Below are positions 10,036 through 22,988 of a stretch of 64,000 nucleotides of DNA, piece after piece. The stretch is from assembly GCF_014805625.2 (NCBI RefSeq), contig NW_023998416.1:9866102-9930101 (forward strand), given 5' to 3'. Position numbers and translations under genes: made by a program. The DNA comes from Glossina fuscipes (taxonomy: Eukaryota > Arthropoda > Insecta > Diptera > Glossinidae). A model generated the notes under the pieces. It was not told where the DNA came from. It worked only from the letters and a program-made list of their open reading frames with translations, and made no database searches. Position 1 is the stretch's first letter. Each line of letters opens with the position of its first letter.

Positions 10036-13030
10036 ATAAGTTTGCATGAGTGTTTCCGGTAACGTTGATTGTTTTTAATGCAAAGAGATTTATAAACACA
10101 ATTTAAATAATTGAAAATTGTTTTTATACGATGCGACCGGGTGTGTATGTGCGTATATTGACTTCCATTTATCGATTTTTAAAAATTTTGTTACATAAAA
10201 GTGAAAAACAAACAATGGGACAAGTTAATCATTTTTTTCCTTTTTTACTTTATTCTAAAATTATGACGGAGGTTTTTTTTTTTTATTTTTATCAACAAAA
10301 TGTTGAAAGCTTTTGACAGAAAAATTAATTCTTTTGGACCTTTTATTTGGATGGAAAAAAAAAAATCAATATTTTACATAGTAGACAATGAGCTCAATGG
10401 TCAGACATAAAAGTTGCGAGAGATTAATATGAAAAATGAATTGAGTTGATGAGTAGAAAATTTTAGCATTCGTTAACTTTTTGCGTTGTTGTGCCTTAAA
10501 GGTGAGTGAATTTTCTGCTTCACTATACTTCGTTTTGTAATGGTTTCTCGATCGAGACGTGAAAGGGGTACATTTCGTGCAAGATTCGAAGTCGACAAGG
10601 CGATTTAATCCCTTCCTACTTAGGAAAAGTTGGTGTCCCTCGTGGCCACTAGATCACAGGGGAAACATAAGCATATGCAGTATTTTGGTAGAGTCAGTTA
10701 AGATCGGAAAGTAAGCAAACATGCAACTTACGGCAGGAGCAAAGCACATTCAGCTCAATCGAACTTTGATAAAAGCCGCAAAAAGTTCTACGAATTCATC
10801 TTCAAGCGAACTAAAAAAGAAAAACCAAAGAATATTTTTAATCTGACAGAAAAAAATCGACATAATGCAAGATTTAAATGAGAATCTATTTAAAGGTGAC
10901 GGAAACCATTTAACCATCTATCACCAAGCTGTAAAAATCTATTTGCAGATATTGGACTATAACTCGAGCGACGAGCTTCTTTCGACCTGATGCAAAATAT
11001 ATTACTTTCTCCAATCGTAGTTAATGCGAGTTTTTGATCTCTAGCTGAAAATCTGCCTTGAACCCAAATGGATGCCAAGCAGGTCGTGTATTAAGACACA
11101 CAAATATAGACCTTGATTGTGTAGATAAGCTTAAACCCACCAAAATTGTGCGACAACCAAGGCCGCAGCTCATCCTGGTCTCACTTGTTATTATAAATAT
11201 TGACAAATATTGTAATTAGTAGCAAAGTAGGTTAGGACAGACCCATTTGTATTGGATGGCAAAGGCAACCATGAAACAGAAGTCCACTGAGTAACTTTCG
11301 GTCTCTTTTGATGTATTTTTTTACAGGTTAAATGGATAAAGATCAAGGGAAAAATAGTATGAATGTGTAAGAAGTGATTTGCGGTAAAGCCAAATAAACG
11401 GGCAGATAAATTCATGGCAAGGAATACGCTAAGGCGTTTAATAAAAGGTGTGGACTTTTAGTTGAAAATATGAAATGATGGAGATTATCAAAGAAAAACG
11501 TGAAATAGAAAAAAAAGAGAAATGATAAGTATAAGAATGAGCCTGGGCTGTAACAAGAAGAAGAATATGAATTACAAGAATGAGTTGTGAGCTCAAAGTC
11601 TTTACATTATTGAATGTTGGATAAGGTTAAGGTTTACATAAAGCATTGATACGAGAAAATAGATTCAGCCATGATGATCCCAAACGTTTGTAACATGAAA
11701 CAATTTTCAATAATAGGCTGAATACCGAATATATTGTCACAAGATGGGAAGATGAAATCGGATATGTGATGATATATAACATACTAATATTTCCTTTGGC
11801 CGGTTATAATGTTGGCTTGAGAGAAACCTAATAGAAGGGTTAGATTAATGAAAAAAAAATTAATGTTTATTGTCATATGATACTTAGGCTTATGAAGCTA
11901 AATAAGTAAATGTCTTTCTGGTGTGTGATTAGCAGGGAAAGATCACTAGGGCGGTGCGCAGTGAGATTTCTTGTACCAAAATCATTAAAAGTTCAGTCAG
12001 AAAGAATTCTTTCCCCTAAATTTCAGAGTAGAAGAATACTTGAGCGGGACTTGCAAGTAATCGAACCCCGTGACACAGCCAACGGTCAGAGAAAATCGTT
12101 CGTTCATTTTCAATGAGATTCTCAATCAATCAATCAGATCAATCTTTTTAAAGTTTCGCTTCGAATATTATTGTACTGAAAAATCACTTCGTTCTATCTT
12201 TTGACATATGGTAATTGTTCTAACTTTCATGATTGGTTCTGTTGCATCAACTGTTGTTGGTAGCCCAATGATGACTTCGTTGCGTCTTAGCGGCCATTAA
12301 GACATTTCATTGCATTTTTGCATTATTTCAAACAACGAACCATGAGTATATCGTCATGAATACTTTACATAGTGTTTTAGTGCTTCGCCTGCCGTGTGCT
12401 ATGGTTTTTGGACCTTTTAATCATTGCTGTAGATCTATTTATAATGATTTAATTGATTTATGAATCTTACTTACTATTGACTTAAGCGAAAACTAAAAAG
12501 TTAAGTTGGGGGAAAGCTTGAAAGAATGATTCGTCGTAGATTGCTTTCACCTTCAAAGAATTATTATTATTGATGAAAAGTTGACGTTATATCAAGCTTG
12601 TTTTATGCACATTCACTTTGCTACTTTTACCGTCATTGTTTAAAGAATATGTGCAGAACGCAAGTAACTATGAAAATTTCCTAAAGTTTTAACAGAGATT
12701 TTCTCTTTAGAGCGCAATCAGGCAGCAAAATAAAAACAAAAACTTAACAACAATTTTCTTTACATTTTCTACGCATTTACGACTTAGCTCAAAACTTCCA
12801 AAGTTATTGACCTATTTTTCGGTATCTTAAATAATCTAGAAACTTCTTATTGATATATTTGAGAAAACTTTGTTGTTGTAGAGATTAAATGCATATACCG
12901 AATTTACATGCATATGTAGTTTCTTACACTAGTAATTAATAACAATTATGGATAACAAGTGAATGCGTGTGTGCTAGCATAACTAAAACTTTATACTAAA
13001 TAAACTGAATACTGAACTAGCACAATTCTG

Positions 13031-13031
<1 letters not shown>

Positions 13032-13063
<32 letters not shown>
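13032..13063. repeat. (TA)n microsatellite
   Basis: About 16 uninterrupted TA units in otherwise unremarkable AT-rich sequence. Confidence 0.9.
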
Positions 13064-13066
<3 letters not shown>

Positions 13067-14159
13067 ATAATCAGCTAAAGGCTGTGCTTACGTAAGATGC
13101 ACACATTCAGTTGACTGTCTGAATGATAAAAATGACATCCCATTATATTGATAATGTCCAAGTTCTTTATAAAAAATGAAAAAAAAAAAAAATATATATG
13201 TAATCTTGTCAGATTATCATTTTTGTAAAAGCTTTTTGAAAGAGATAAGAACTTAGAAAATTGTTGTCACAAAAGAGAAGAAAAAATGAACGTACAATAA
13301 AATAATGATAATCTATAGGTTTGTTGTAGTTTATTAGAGCATAAACAATTTTGTTGACAAAGCGAAATTTTTGCAAAAATTTCCTTTAATACATTTAATT
13401 TTTTTTTTGTTTTTTGTTTTTTTGTTTTTTTTTCGTTTGCACATCGCCTTGCAAAGATTTTCTGATGAATTGTCAGGATTCTCTGGATGTAGTTGCCTTT
13501 AATAAAGTTCTATTTTCTATTTTATACATATAAATTACATACATTGGCTGCAGTAAGAAAAGAAACGAAGAGAAGACAAAAGGGGGAGGGAAATTGTGCT
13601 GCTTAAAATTACATAAGAAAATTGCAAAATAACCTGAAATTACTGAGTCATTAATTTTCTTATTTTATATCGTTCAGCTAAATGAATTCGTACCTTTTGG
13701 GTATTTTGGCGAAGCGTGTAAGCTTTTGTAAAACAGTTAAATTACAATCAATAAAAAAGTTGTAAGTTCACAGCAATACTGGCAGCAGTAGAACAACTAA
13801 CAATGAACTACTCAAAAACAAAAAAAACAAAAAAAAAACAACGAGAAAAACAACAACAAAGAATAAGTACAAGAAGAAAACCAAAAAAAAAAAAAATAAA
13901 AGAAACCAATCCCTCTTCCCTCATTAATTTTCCTAAATCCAAAAGGATAAATTTTAAAGAGTTCTTTTTCTCTATGCTTTCATTTTTCTCGATTCTGTTT
14001 TGTTTGTTCTTTTTCTACTTAAAGTCAATGAAGATATAAACTTGCTTGAACTCTGGCATTAAATCTATTTTTTATCGCTTCCATATACATCTTAACTGAA
14101 ACTAAAGAAACTGACTCACTCTGTCTAACTTTTGTTAAACGAACAAAATGCACAAGCGT

Positions 14160-14192
14160 ACACACACAAACACACACACACACACACACATA
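14160..14192. repeat. (CA)n microsatellite
   Basis: CA repeats with one AA interruption near the left end. Confidence 0.9.
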
Positions 14193-15930
14193 CATGCACA
14201 TTTATAAATGTATTGCATGCAAGCAAACATTCATGCAAATAACATGGAACCATTTGCTATATTACTACTGTAAGAAAATAGAAATTGCTTAGCATCTCTT
14301 GCTTACTCCTTCTTTCATCCCTCATCCTCTCCCTCAACCTTTTTCGCTTTTAAAATACAATGCTTTTCCATAATTCAATCAATAGCTTATTCCATGCAAA
14401 ATGTTCATTTTATGAGTGAAATTGTCAGTGGGAGTATTATACGATTCACATGACGTATGAGTGACATGTAATTATTATTGATTATAAATATCATACACAT
14501 GTTGTGCTGTTTATGCAATAATAAGTAGAAGAAAGCTATTAGATATGTTCGCTCTATGAAGGACTCTAAAAGTCCATCATCTCAATTCAATTTCCGCTAA
14601 AAGCGATCGATTGAGGTAAATTTTGTTAGCAAAACTAGTAAATATGAGAAGAAAATTTCAAAGTAATAAGAGATCTCTTCATAGAAATAACGTAACCAAA
14701 TGCCTTTTCGCATGAATATATAAGTGGAACGAAACCTTGAATAAACCATTTCTCTCGTTTCGTCCTTTCAGGATTCATGTTTTCGACTTATTCTAAACAA
14801 AATCCGCGAAATTAAGCGAGCAAAATTTTGGTTTTTCTTATAGTTTTTACAAATGTTAAAAAGCCAACTGTAAATGAAGGTAACGATGGATGGAAAGATA
14901 AAAGTTTGAGGGAATAAATTAAGAAATGGCAAACAAGTAGATGGAAAGATGGCAGAGAGGGTCAAAAGTCTAACGAATGGATGTATGCTTTGCAAAATGA
15001 AAAAACGAACATATACAGAATGAGCAATTCGCCTTGTTACATATACAAGTGGCAAAATTATTATATTCACATTTTTTTTTTTGCGCACACAAACTTTCTC
15101 TGCGAATCATATCACTTCAATAACATACTAAATGAATGGGAAAATGATAGCTTTCTATGCTTATCATCGAAAAATGATAGTTTATTAATTCCTGCAATCC
15201 GGCTGTCGTATCCAATATAACTTGCCTATGAAAGATGACGCTTCTCGCTCTCTCGGTTGTCTTAAAACTTAAATCCGTGATATACTAACCTCATTTTAAT
15301 GTTCACATAATGATGAAAATTGATTTTTCATAAACCTTCATATCGATCCTAAAAGACTTCTTCGTTCGTTCTTATGTCGCTTAGAAGGGCAAAACATTGC
15401 AAGGCGTACGAATAATTTTGAATAATTTTTAGCTTTTTATACGACTTATTCACCCTCATCTGATGAATGTTAATGGAATACTTATGCTACAGGTTGAGTG
15501 GCGGGATTCAACAAAATACCAAATAAATTTGCAAAGACAAACAAATGATTCGATCTAAGTTGTATATAATTGCTTATAATCGATTATTTTACAATAAGCA
15601 TTATTCCGATTCAGCATTAAGTTCCATCGCAATTGTTCCTCGAATAGTTAACTAACTGGGAGTAGGGCTGAAACAGTATATTAAGCGTTACTTTTTTACG
15701 TCCTCGTATGATCATCTAAGGTCTAATTGAATACACATTAGTTTGATTTATTGAATATATCGCTTATAAATAACAATTTAATTGGATATATATGCTGCAT
15801 ATTGCAGTGCGTATATATTGCTTGCATTTGTTATTGAACTTTTAATTGATTTCGAAATTCTACCAAAATGTTAATTAACTCAATTAACATTTAGTTTAAA
15901 TTTACTATTTATTATATCACAAATATTTTG

Positions 15931-15933
<3 letters not shown>

Positions 15934-15969
<36 letters not shown>
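15934..15969. repeat. (TA)n microsatellite
   Basis: About 18 uninterrupted TA units; further AT-rich words continue to about 15990. Confidence 0.9.
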
Positions 15970-15974
<5 letters not shown>

Positions 15975-17175
15975 TATATCTATATATACATGTTTTTCTA
16001 TAGAGAAGATTGTAAGCTTTAGGTCGTATATATCAGGGCATACGTAAGTGCGTATATTGTACAACTATAAAACTTTAATTACGAAAGTCCATTTAAATGA
16101 AATAAAAATAAATGTGTGCGTTCGATACGATATTATGAGGGTTTATTACATACTCCATGGCCATGTAGACTTTCTTATTGTTTATTAGGAAACAAAACAA
16201 GAATATCTATATATATATATTTGCTTATATGTATGTATGTATGCGGTAGAAGTTTTTATCCTTTTTTTCCTTTTGATTTTCGAAAAAAAAAAAACAATCT
16301 TCTTTGTACTATTGTTTCAATAACCATACCAACGCTTTAGGCCAAGTGTGATGAGCAGAGAGTACACCTGCTTGTATGTGAGTGTATATATTGATATTTG
16401 TAAATTGTTAAATTCGCATACATATATTGCCATATACATGTAGAGTGTATATTGCAAGGACGGACAATTACTCGCTAGTTTTAATAACAATAACAGTAAA
16501 GCGAGTAATTGCAATTTGTTTGTTGCGGCAATAAAATCAAAAACCTCGTACAATATAACCAATGAGCAAGCCAGCTTACACATAAATACTATATGCTATA
16601 TGTATATATGAATGAATGCGAACATATTTATATTGCGTGGATGGGTGTATAGTTGTAAAAATTGATATTTACTCTATTGTATATTTGCATTGAAGATATT
16701 TTTGTTTAAACTGCATATTTGGTTTCATAGTGTTGAAATTTCAATTTATATCTGTATACATACGCACGCACACACCCACATGCAAATCTTTCGTTTTACA
16801 TATCTATGCATAGAATGTTTTAATAAGCATATCTCTAACTAAACGTGTGTTGCGTGTATTGCATAAACGTTATGCATACACATTTGCAAATTATATTTGT
16901 TTAATGTGGTTTCCACCTAATGGATAATTTGTGAAGTTCATATACAATAATATATATATTAAAGCCAGTTTTTAAGGGGAAAATTTTATGTTATTCATTT
17001 GAACATTTTATACAGTTGACATAATATAAACACTTATAAGCATGCACAGCAATAATTTTTATGCGCGTATATATTTATATACATTTACGTACATTAGGTA
17101 TGCAAATAAATTTTGTACATATTTTGATACAATTCCAATATACGCATAAAAAATACATGTTATAAGGCATAATAA

Positions 17176-17703
17176 TCAAAGATATTTACCATCATTATTA
17201 ATAAGCCCTTGCTTCATATCGGATAATTTGAGGATGACATAGCGGTAGAAATTTTGTAGTTCCGAGGTGAAATAGTTGTCGATCCCTTTTCGCGCATCAT
17301 AAGCTTTAGGAAACCGTATATCTGCTAAAAGTGATTGCCTTGATGTGAATAGGTCTGGAGAATAGACTGCAATCGGAATATATTCACAACACAAGTTCAA
17401 GATCGTTTGCTGGATCGCTTTCGCTGGGCACGGATAAATGCATGCGAATGTTCACCGCTCTCAAGAGAACAATTTTTTGCATGATTTCAAACTGATTCAT
17501 AGCTTACTCTGCTCTCCCACCCCAATTAATGATTTCCGTAATTTCAGATGGATTTTTCCCTAAGTCATCCATCCATAGTTTGTGAACAACTAAAACACTA
17601 ACGCCTTGTATAACTAAATTTTCCGAAAATATAAACACTTCTTGCGCACACGGCACAGAAAGAAATTTTAATTTTGACAATTTATTTGCACACCTAATGT
17701 ATA
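17176..17703 (-). pseudogene. Coding-like island of unknown family, interrupted
   Basis: On the minus strand one frame is open from about 17703 to a TAA at 17506-17504, including KLWMDDLGKNPSEITEI. The same frame continues to a TGA at 17386-17384, with VPSESDPANDLELVL. A second frame then runs from 17401 to 17176, with PKAYDARKGIDNYF and SELQNFYRYVILKL. Residue composition is protein-like throughout and G+C is above the local background. Two readings are possible. One is an intronless decayed gene with one stop and one frameshift. The other is a set of real exons: GTAAGC at about 17508 and GTAAAT at 17189 are plausible donors, and a TTGCAG acceptor precedes 17366. The phases do not all agree, so I favour decay. 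I recognise no family; an endogenised viral or transposon gene cannot be excluded. Confidence 0.35.
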
Positions 17704-17719
17704 CATATATATATATATA

Positions 17720-19250
17720 TATATATGCAAATTTATATTTATAAGTGTATTATAAATTACATGACGATTTTTCTCCTCTTTTTTTTTGTACTTTTCCAAT
17801 ATGAGGTCTTTAATGCTTTTTAATAAGATCACATTGCATTCGCATATGTTCGTTTGTTTCTCCAGTTGATTGCGTTTCTATCCAGGCATTCGCATAGAGG
17901 AAGTTCACATTTATCACATGTTCAATTAATCGTTGTAGCCTAAGTAAATTAACAACAATAATAACGAACAAGAGGCAAAAGTGCATAACTTATTTTTGAT
18001 GGAAGTAAAACTTCTTTTTCTTTCAGCAAATTAAACACGTCGTAACGATAAACGTGTAACAAATTCGTATCGTTCGTCTAATATATTTTTATTTCAATTT
18101 TATTTTTTTCTCTGTGCAATAACGTAACAATTTTGTTTTGTCTTTTTGCAGATTAAATCGCCAAATTAAAATGATTAAGAGATAGCTGACGAATGATTTA
18201 AGCTTGTCTGTCCGTCGTGTCGTGAAAACTTTCGATAAGATGGTCCAACTTTTTGATTGCCATTTCGTATAAGGATTCTGGTGGAAACAAGTAAACGATT
18301 TAAATGTCGACATTTTATAATGGAAATATATATCTATCTATATAATGGCAGTTTGATATGCAACCCACCAATTCTAAATTTGGACTAAATAAATCTGCGT
18401 TTTATGTCAATGTCAACACATAGCGTAATTTGTTAAATCGGATCAGACATTTATCAAGACTAATAAGACTGTTGGCAAGAGAGTCAAGTCAATTTTGATA
18501 AATTAGGCCAATTTCAGCTCACATTTCCGTCCCTCTCCTCATCTCACTTAAAAGTTCCTTTTACATGCAAACAAATTACAATTTTTGTTATTTTATGACA
18601 TGAATAAATGAAGAAATATATTAAGCGAATTGGTGTAGGGTATCAAAGGAGGTTTTTTTGATTGCATCACAGTGTGATGACGACTGTTCAAATATTTCAT
18701 ACGCTCCCCTTATTAGTATGATATATTTTGTCGATAGGTAAGTTAACTTCAACACTTCAACAATATACGTGGAATCAGTTTGCAGTGTTCGTGTCACATA
18801 TTATATTTGGGGATAAGTATTTAACAATGTGACTATAAATATTTTATTTGTCCAAATGTTTCTAAAATTATAAAGGTTTATTTTTTTTTTTTTTTTGCTT
18901 TCTATATACTTAAGCGTTCCCACTATCAATACATGTTAGAATATTACGGCCTTGCTTTAAATAGTAGTAAGGAAAAAAAAACATTAATTGATTTTTTTCC
19001 TTTTTTTTGTGTTATTAAAACAAATTACTAAAGTTATATAATTTTATTAGGGATAGTAAATAGTCATGGAGACGATCAATATTTAACTCTTCTCCTTGTA
19101 AAATTTTCAGAGGGTTTTATCAAGCAATACTAGAAAATAAAGTCACTTTTTAAACCGTATATGACGTGTGATACAAAGGTATGTTACCTTTACGTGGATG
19201 CATGCAACATGCAGAACGATTTGAGATAGACCGATAATTTGTTATATCGA
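17720..19250. other. Non-coding stretch with a weak repeat copy
   Basis: AT-rich with no supported gene. Around 18200-18310 the words CTTGTCTGTCCGTCGTG followed by diverged sequence resemble the dispersed repeat family described at 19255, but the match is too weak to call a full copy. An AT microsatellite lies at about 17705-17726. Confidence 0.4.
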
Positions 19251-19254
19251 TCGA

Positions 19255-19455
19255 TTACGAATCACTTTCTGTAGCATTACTGAATCGATCTGAACTTGTC
19301 TGTCCGTTTGTCCGTCTTGAACTTTACTGCTGAGCTTACAGATTGCAATTTTTCGGAAATTTTGATCAAAGTTACTAAACCGGCGTGTTTTGACGCAAGG
19401 AAGAACACTATTGAAAATAACTTGGATCGGTTGACTATTCCCATATAACACGTCT
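19255..19455 (+). repeat. Dispersed repeat family, copy 1
   Basis: This copy carries CTGTCCGTTTGTCCGTC, then about 75 bases later a GATCAAAGT word, and a core AAGAACACTATTGAAAATAA (19401-19420) followed by CTTGGATCGG. The same order of blocks is seen in four other clear copies, in both orientations, with many point differences. It has no coding capacity and no terminal repeats that I can identify. It is presumably a non-autonomous element or part of a larger transposon. Confidence 0.65.
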
Positions 19456-19507
19456 CATTTAGTAAAGTCTTTACATGCACAACTGTAGGGTACGATGGTC
19501 CGCAGTC

Positions 19508-19509
<2 letters not shown>

Positions 19510-19555
<46 letters not shown>
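19510..19555. repeat. (TA)n microsatellite at the edge of repeat copy 1
   Basis: About 23 TA units sit just beyond the right end of the dispersed repeat, suggesting that an AT-rich terminus seeded the expansion. Confidence 0.9.
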
Positions 19556-19559
<4 letters not shown>

Positions 19560-20525
19560 ACTTGTTTATTAAGCTTGCTTATTAAGTTTGCAAAATTTGT
19601 AAAATATTTTTACTTTTTCAAACTGATAGTAAAATACCTAATATTTGTCATATAGAGAGTTAAACATTTGTGCCTTTTGCTCAATAATTTTCATTTTTAT
19701 TATTTATTTCGATGTATTAAAATCCGAAAGCGAAAATAAAGAGGGCGCACTATTAATAAAAGTTTTTGTTCTATATTTATCAGATACGCTATAAATATTA
19801 CATACGATATGGGATTACATTCGTTGTGAACTTATGCAGTTACGCAACATCTGCTTTTTACCTCAGTTTTATTTAAATAGTTTCATTCGGATATCCAATA
19901 AGTATTTACGTTTATTTTCATTTATTTTTCATTCAAAATTTTGTAAATATTTTCTGGCTACAAGTATGCGATAATCTTATCACTTATAATTAGTGCAAAA
20001 AATGCAATGTGCTTTTTGGTACGGAATGATTTAAAACATTTCATATAATTACGCTAAACAAAATGCGAAAAATATTTATATCAAAGTTTAATTTTATTGT
20101 GCGAAACGCTATCAAGTTTTTATAAAAAACATTTTATTGAAAAAATTATGCATATTTATTGTTTGCCTTAAAGCAACTTACACACACATAAAAATAAATT
20201 ATATAACAAAGGGCCCGATTCAGTTTCAAACGCGTTTTGTTTTAGAATTATTTTAAATTTAATTAAATTCATACTCGCAGTGATTGTTCGTCAACTAATT
20301 TTTATGAAAACTAATTTCAAATAAATCCCTATACCACCTTTTGCTGTTTATTGACTTTTACAACTTAGTTTTTTTTAGTGCAGATTCCAGAGCTGCTTAA
20401 TATGAGCACCTGTTATGTAGAGAGCCTTTGATAAACAATAACTAGCCCTAGTCTAGAAACTTGACAAACCCCATTGAGGGGAACCATACTATTCCTGACG
20501 TATCAATATATAAAATGGTTGTGAG
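19560..20525. other. AT-rich non-coding stretch
   Basis: No gene signal. Short frames, oligo-T and TTTATT-like words only. Confidence 0.6.
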
Positions 20526-20529
20526 TTAT

Positions 20530-20940
20530 TTTCTCGTTATTTGCCAAGCGTCGAGGCCTGTCTACCACCTCGTTGCTAAATGGCTTCACAAAAGTTCAGG
20601 ATAATCACCGACACCGCGATACTTCCCGAAGGGCGGTACGCAACCGTCAAGCAAGAAGCCTGGCTTCGTCTCGTTTGTCTGATGGGTAGCGCAATGTCAG
20701 CCCCGTGGACATCTGCAATTTCATGATTTGTCGTTCTGTTGGACTTACGCCATGCTGTACAGCTTTGAGTGATCTTGTCCTATACGCGGCCGGAGCCATT
20801 CTTGGCTTTGGATCTGACGAACGACACCGAAGTCTATCATGCGTACTATCTATGCTCGAGCAAAGAAATGCCTTTAAGGGCGTTATCACACAGCACGCAC
20901 GCAGCTACATCTCAGCCCTCTGAACCTTCCCAAACCATCA
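20530..20940. other. GC-rich patch, open on both strands, unidentified
   Basis: This 400-base patch is clearly richer in G+C than its surroundings. It has a 72-codon plus-strand frame (20705-20923) and an 80-codon minus-strand frame (20647-20889). Both look reasonably protein-like, neither carries a motif I recognise, and there is no splice support. It is probably a fragment of a decayed mobile element or gene. Similar but weaker composition continues to about 21200. Confidence 0.35.
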
Positions 20941-21796
20941 GAATCTGAACAAGTTTGATGGCCTCAATAGAAGAGAATCAAATAGAAGAAGAAAATGTTC
21001 TCCTTTCATCAGAAAAGTAAGCCCTCTTCCGATACTCTTCTTAGAAAGGCGCTTCGCCAGCTTAAACACTTCCTTGCCATAGAGTGAGCAGATCCAATAA
21101 GTGAAAGCCTATAAAACAATAAGGCAACATTTGTTGATAACATCACGAATTTCGATGATATTCCGAAGATTCACATAGTTTCGGTCCCTCAACAAAAGGA
21201 AGACACTGCGAGGAGTTGAAAAAGAAAAAATTAAATTAAAATTACGCCAGTTATTCATTGTACTCTATAAAACCACTAGAAGTTGAACTCCAGAAAAGCC
21301 AGTAGCAGATGCCATTTTAACGTTAACTGTGATAATGTGTCAGCTAAATTACGTAGGCTCTTAAGATTATATTTAAAAACAAAAATCCTGTACTAAACGA
21401 CTAGAGCTAAGCTTTTAAGCTAACGCTTGGCAACCTATAATAATGAACACACCTGGATTAGCGTGCGAAGCAGACTATGCTTCGGTAGATCGTGCATATT
21501 AAGGAGCATACATTTGACATTCTCATGATACATCCGATATTGAGATTAAATTATACACAACATTTTGGGTTTTACAAAGAACATTGGTTAAACTTTATGA
21601 ACATGATCTTGCAATTCCCGGGTTAAGGGCAGTATTGAATTTCTTAAGCAATCCGTTATAGACTATATTTTGTACCACGAAATTGAAACCAGAAACAACA
21701 AACTATGGATATCCGTTTTCGAACTCGATGCACTATATTTATCTGAATATACCGAATAACTTTTTGCCCGTGCAAAATATTTATTTTCCATTTCAG

Positions 21797-22003
21797 AAAT
21801 CTAAAAACGTTTCGGTCCTCTCTGTCGTTGAAGCTGCGTGAGCAATCACGCATTAAAGACGGGGCTCGGCGCCTATCGATCTCATTGTCATGTCGGGCCG
21901 CGACCGAGATTGCTGTAGAGGCGACACTACTATTTTCACACATTTTGAAACAGTTAGGCGATCAAATGCAAATGTCCTCTAATATGCAATTTCATGAAGC
22001 AAA
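21797..22003 (+). CDS. Exon candidate with weak HR1 (rhotekin-type) resemblance
   Basis: A good acceptor (TTATTTTCCATTTCAG, ending 21796) opens a frame of about 70 codons. It contains LKLREQSRIKDGARRL followed by EIAVEATLLFSHILKQLG. The pattern 'basic-I-x-DGA-x-x-L ... EA-x-x-LL-x-x-x-IL' resembles the coiled-coil HR1 motif by which rhotekin and related proteins bind Rho GTPases; the likeness is by eye and weak. A mediocre donor GTACAG at 22004 would end the exon in a phase needing a downstream partner; otherwise the frame stops at TAA (22011). The opposite strand is also open for 95 codons (21656-21943), so even the strand is uncertain. G+C is well above background over 21810-21930, which argues for some past or present coding role. 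Confidence 0.25.
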
Positions 22004-22029
22004 GTACAGTTAATTCTTTCTTCTTTACT

Positions 22030-22954
22030 TCGTCAGTATCAACGAATCCCAACTCGAGATATTTCTGATAAAAGATTATCATAGTAGATTTCATTTTTAT
22101 TTATATTCTTTTCTTCTTTTTTACAAAATTGATTATCTCTTGAGGCAACTGCTTGTACTGAACTTCAACATTGCTTATAATTTAGTTTATCTGTATAGAT
22201 GGGACAGATATATTAAGATGTAATAATATATGTGCAATGTTCGGGTAAAGTAAAGTCATCGCCACGAACTAAGAAGGAAAGCTGTATGCGTTGCATAATG
22301 AAAAGAAATTCAAACCGCCAGAGGAATTGCTTTGCCGTCAAGCTCATGCTATCGAAGAGAGTAATGTTAAATATAATCCGTTACAACATAACGATCATTA
22401 CAAAGCTAGCGTTCAGTTGTAATGATTAAAAAATCTAACAGCGTTCCTTCTAATATCTAGCGATAGAAACGTTAGCCCAAAGTCTACTGAAAAAGTAATA
22501 AATAAAATATTTGCATATTAAGCCAACGAAAAGGTTTATTTATTTCCTCATGTATGGTAATAGAAAGCTTCTCTCGTTTCCTTTTCTCATTTCGCATCTG
22601 TAAAGCGTAAATATATTAAGAAACTTTTTCAAAGCAATCTCAATTCAATATTTATTTTATAACTTTCCAAGTGTTCTCCCTTTCGTTTTTCATCTCGTTT
22701 GTTGCATAGGGAAAAGTTCATAAAAGAAATTTGATGAAATCTGTCATCAGGAGAATTGAAGATGATAAATTTATTAAACTTTATTGTTCATTTGATTATA
22801 TTTTAAGAAAACTATATTAAAAATTTTCAATTGCTGGTCAAAGAGTTGCTTTTAATTTTTATTTAATATCTATTATGTACACATATTCTTCTCATTGGCA
22901 AGTAGTAATATTTAAAAAGAAAAAATTGTTAATGTATTTTCATAAAAATTTATT

Positions 22955-22988
<34 letters not shown>

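Larger units (their letters stand above)
8890..17150. other. Long non-coding stretch
   Basis: No supported gene. The stretch holds several microsatellites and oligo-T/oligo-A runs. At 10890-11420 a run of overlapping minus-strand frames of 60-74 codons has a somewhat higher G+C content and may be a decayed element; I cannot name it. A minus-strand segment near 10810-10733 has an excellent acceptor and donor, but every frame between them contains a stop. The 13.8-14.0 kb and 14.77-15.09 kb open frames are low-complexity or lack coding character. Confidence 0.5.

Noticed and set aside
10733..10812. Minus-strand segment with excellent acceptor and GTAAGT donor
   Set aside because: All three frames between the two sites contain stops, so it cannot be an internal coding exon; a non-coding RNA exon remains possible.
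12040..12085. B-box-like TCGAACCCCG word suggesting a second tRNA-derived SINE
   Set aside because: No A box at the right spacing, no pairing acceptor stem, no tail and no flanking duplication.
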